DNA of 8,445 nucleotides from contig JAADIC010000144.1 in the NCBI GenBank assembly GCA_013151535.1, positions 2,709-11,153 of the forward strand, written 5' to 3'. The notes below the pieces were generated by a model. The model was not told the DNA's origin, searched no databases, and saw only the letters and a program-made list of their open reading frames with translations. Each line of letters begins with the position of its first letter. The first letter of the stretch is position 1. The stretch comes from Alphaproteobacteria bacterium. Its GTDB lineage: Bacteria; Pseudomonadota; Alphaproteobacteria; Rhodobacterales; Rhodobacteraceae. Position numbers and translations under genes: made by a program. Positions 6,884 to 8,445 of the stretch are shown piece after piece.

Positions 6884-7465
6884 TCAATGGCCCCCGTCGG
6901 TGTTGATCCAGTGTTTCGCAACCGGGGCCGAAATCCCCAGAAGATCAATCGCCCGGGCCGCGATTTGATCGACGATCTCAGCCACGCTTTGCGGTTTCAG
7001 GTAAAAGGCCGGAACCGGCGGCAGGATGATGGCCCCCAATTCAGTAGCGGCAACCATGTTTCTGAGATGCGCAAGCGTCAGTGGGGCCTCGCGGGTGATA
7101 AGGATCAGCCGGCGGCGTTCTTTGAGCTGCACCCCGGCGGCGCGGGTCAGCAGGTTGTCATCCAGCCCCATCGCAATCGCCGCCAGTGATCGCATGGAAC
7201 AAGGGGCCACGATCATGCCCGATGTCACAACCGAACCCGAGGCGATGCTGGCCCCTATATCATCAATCGCGTGGCTGCGCGTGGCCATAGACCTAAGCGT
7301 TTCAAACGCCTCCGCGCCACATTCACCAGCCAGCGTTCGCTCGGCGGCGCGGCTGGCGATCAGATCAATTTCGGCCCCAAGCTGGGAAAGCTGGCGGCCA
7401 ACCGACAGCCCAAGTGCCGCACCCGAGGCCCCGGCAACCCCCAGAACCACCCGCGGCGCGCTCAT
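6884..7465 (-). CDS. ubiX: Flavin prenyltransferase UbiX
   Basis: This 193-residue protein makes prenylated FMN from FMN and dimethylallyl phosphate, the cofactor required by UbiD decarboxylases. It shows the flavoprotein fold start VVLGVAGASGA (6-16, with Ser14), the SMRSLAAIAMG signature (90-100), LLTRAAGVQLKERR (105-118), TREAPLTLAHL (124-134) and LPPVPAFY (148-155). Glu48, Lys115, Arg125, Tyr155 and Arg171 sit at spacings that match the active-site residues described in Pseudomonas UbiX, so the enzyme looks complete. The ATG at 7465 overlaps the ubiD stop (ATGA), which indicates translational coupling and a UbiD-UbiX functional pair. The length is normal for the family. Confidence 0.95.
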   Translation of the reverse strand: MSAPRVVLGVAGASGAALGLSVGRQLSQLGAEIDLIASRAAERTLAGECGAEAFETLRSMATRSHAIDDIGASIASGSVVTSGMIVAPCSMRSLAAIAMGLDDNLLTRAAGVQLKERRRLILITREAPLTLAHLRNMVAATELGAIILPPVPAFYLKPQSVAEIVDQIAARAIDLLGISAPVAKHWINTDGGH

Positions 7466-8445
7466 GGTTTCAACCCGGGCAAAAGCCGCGCCATCAGATC
7501 GGCCGCAAATTGTGCATCTTCGGGTGATGTCTGCATCACTTGCCCCCAGTTTCGCATGGTTTCACTGCCGATTTTCGTGGTTGCATCAAAGCCGATCTTG
7601 CCAGCCAGCCCCGGCTGGGGTGAGGCGAAATCGAGGTAATCCATCGGCGTATTCTCCAACAGCATCAGATCGCGCCCGGGATCCATGCGGGTGGCCAGGG
7701 CCCAGGCGATATCGTCCCAGTTCTTGACGTCGATATCATCGTCCACGACCACGATCATCTTGGTATAACTGAACTGCGGCAGCATCCCCCAAAGCGCCAT
7801 CATCACCCGGCGCGCCTGCCCGGGATAGCGTTTGTCGATGCTGACAATTGCGATGCGGTACGAACAGGCGGCGGGCGGCAACCACAGATCGACAACCTCG
7901 GGGATCTGGCTGCGGATGGTTGGCAGGGCAAGACGGTTGAACACTTCACCTATAATCGCCGGCTCGTCCGGCGCCCGCGCGGTATAAGTCGACAGATAAA
8001 GCGGATCCCGGCGATGGGTGACGGCGGTGATCTGCATCACCGGAAACGGTTCGGCCGGGTTATAATAGCCGGTGTGATCGCCAAACGGGCCTTCCGGCGC
8101 GGCCTCATTGGGCGACACCCAGCCTTCCAGCACGATCTCGGCCTCGGCGGGCACCAGAAGCGGGATTGTTTTGGCTTGCACCAGTCGCGGGCGGGTATCG
8201 TTGAGCGCACCCGCAAAGCTCAGCTCGGAAACGGTTTCGGGCAAGGGCAATGCCGCTGACAGCAATGTTGCGGGGTCAGCCCCCAGAACCACCGCCACCG
8301 GGGTTTTTTCGCCCTGTTTGGCCCAGCTTTTATGATGCGCGGCACCACCACGATGGGGCAGCCAGCGCATTATCAGCTTGTCGCGCCCCAGAACCTGCGC
8401 GCGGTAAACACCGGCATTGTAATGCTCGACCTGTTTGAGGTCGGA
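7462..8445 (-). CDS. ubiD: UbiD-family decarboxylase (3-polyprenyl-4-hydroxybenzoate carboxy-lyase), C-terminal two thirds
   Basis: The visible 327 residues run from the window edge to a stop at 7462; the N-terminal third lies outside. UbiD enzymes use prenylated FMN to decarboxylate aromatic or unsaturated acids, in the canonical case the polyprenyl-hydroxybenzoate of ubiquinone biosynthesis. Numbering from the window edge, NAGVYR (10-15) supplies an expected metal-ligand Asn10 and catalytic Arg15. HRGGAAHH (31-38) includes a likely metal-ligand His31, Glu74 is in SELSFAGAL, and Glu118 with Asp123 in PEGPFGDHTGYY form the catalytic acid pair. Spacings between these residues fit the characterised family. 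Long stretches (CSYRIAIVSI, TRMDPGRD, NTPMDYLDFASPQPG) strongly resemble enterobacterial UbiD, which favours the ubiquinone role over catabolic UbiD types. It is followed directly by ubiX. Confidence 0.93.
   Translation of the reverse strand, partial: SDLKQVEHYNAGVYRAQVLGRDKLIMRWLPHRGGAAHHKSWAKQGEKTPVAVVLGADPATLLSAALPLPETVSELSFAGALNDTRPRLVQAKTIPLLVPAEAEIVLEGWVSPNEAAPEGPFGDHTGYYNPAEPFPVMQITAVTHRRDPLYLSTYTARAPDEPAIIGEVFNRLALPTIRSQIPEVVDLWLPPAACSYRIAIVSIDKRYPGQARRVMMALWGMLPQFSYTKMIVVVDDDIDVKNWDDIAWALATRMDPGRDLMLLENTPMDYLDFASPQPGLAGKIGFDATTKIGSETMRNWGQVMQTSPEDAQFAADLMARLLPGLKP

Noticed and set aside
5862..6968. Plus-strand open frame of 368 codons opposite coxD and the start of coxE
   Set aside because: It lies wholly antisense to genes with clear family motifs, and its product (rich in Gly, Arg, Gln and His) resembles no known family; it reflects codon bias in GC-rich DNA.
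7026..7727. Plus-strand open frame of 233 codons opposite ubiX and ubiD
   Set aside because: It is antisense to two well-supported genes and rich in Ser, Ala and Arg, with no recognisable domain.
1..8445. Search for tRNA, rRNA, CRISPR arrays, insertion sequences, attachment sites and a riboswitch
   Set aside because: Genes fill the window with gaps no longer than about 90 nt, and no repeat array, terminal inverted repeats, transposase or tRNA-like sequence was seen by eye.

Overview
The window reads as a chromosomal segment from an alphaproteobacterium, most likely a Rhodobacteraceae (roseobacter-type) member. This rests on protein style, moderately high GC, and the combination of a form II (BMS-type) CO-dehydrogenase-like molybdenum hydroxylase with CoxD, CoxE and CoxG helpers; no marker gene fixes the taxon. 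All genes lie on the minus strand, so transcription runs from the high-coordinate end to the low-coordinate end. Genes cover nearly everything, and no gene-free stretch exceeds about 90 bases.

In the direction of transcription: (1) the C-terminal two thirds of a canonical UbiD decarboxylase (8445-7462, start outside the window) and UbiX flavin prenyltransferase (7465-6884), joined by an ATGA overlap. (2) After a short gap with a weak promoter candidate, coxD (MoxR-type AAA+ ATPase, TTG start proposed at 6800) and coxE (VWA/MIDAS protein, TTG start at 5889), joined by a TTGA overlap. (3) An 89-nt gap with the best promoter candidate in the window (-35 TTGTCA, 16-nt spacer, -10 TATAGT). (4) coxG (SRPBCC protein), coxS (2x[2Fe-2S] subunit), coxL (Mo-cofactor subunit) and coxM (FAD subunit), tightly spaced, with near-perfect Shine-Dalgarno sites before coxS and coxL. 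(5) A strong hairpin just after coxM. (6) The N-terminal 116 residues of a class III PLP-dependent aminotransferase that runs out of the window at base 1.

Working model: coxS-L-M encode a heterotrimeric molybdenum hydroxylase, probably working as a dimer of trimers. CoxD and CoxE mature its Mo centre. CoxG may carry quinone or otherwise link the enzyme to the membrane. UbiX makes prenylated FMN for UbiD, which in its canonical role decarboxylates the polyprenyl-4-hydroxybenzoate precursor of ubiquinone. The cluster therefore puts quinone-biosynthesis genes beside an oxidoreductase whose electrons may go to quinone. CoxL carries the form II loop AYRGAGR and lacks the Cu-binding Cys of true (form I) CO dehydrogenase, so the substrate should be treated as unknown. 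The downstream aminotransferase may be a clue to it or may be unrelated.
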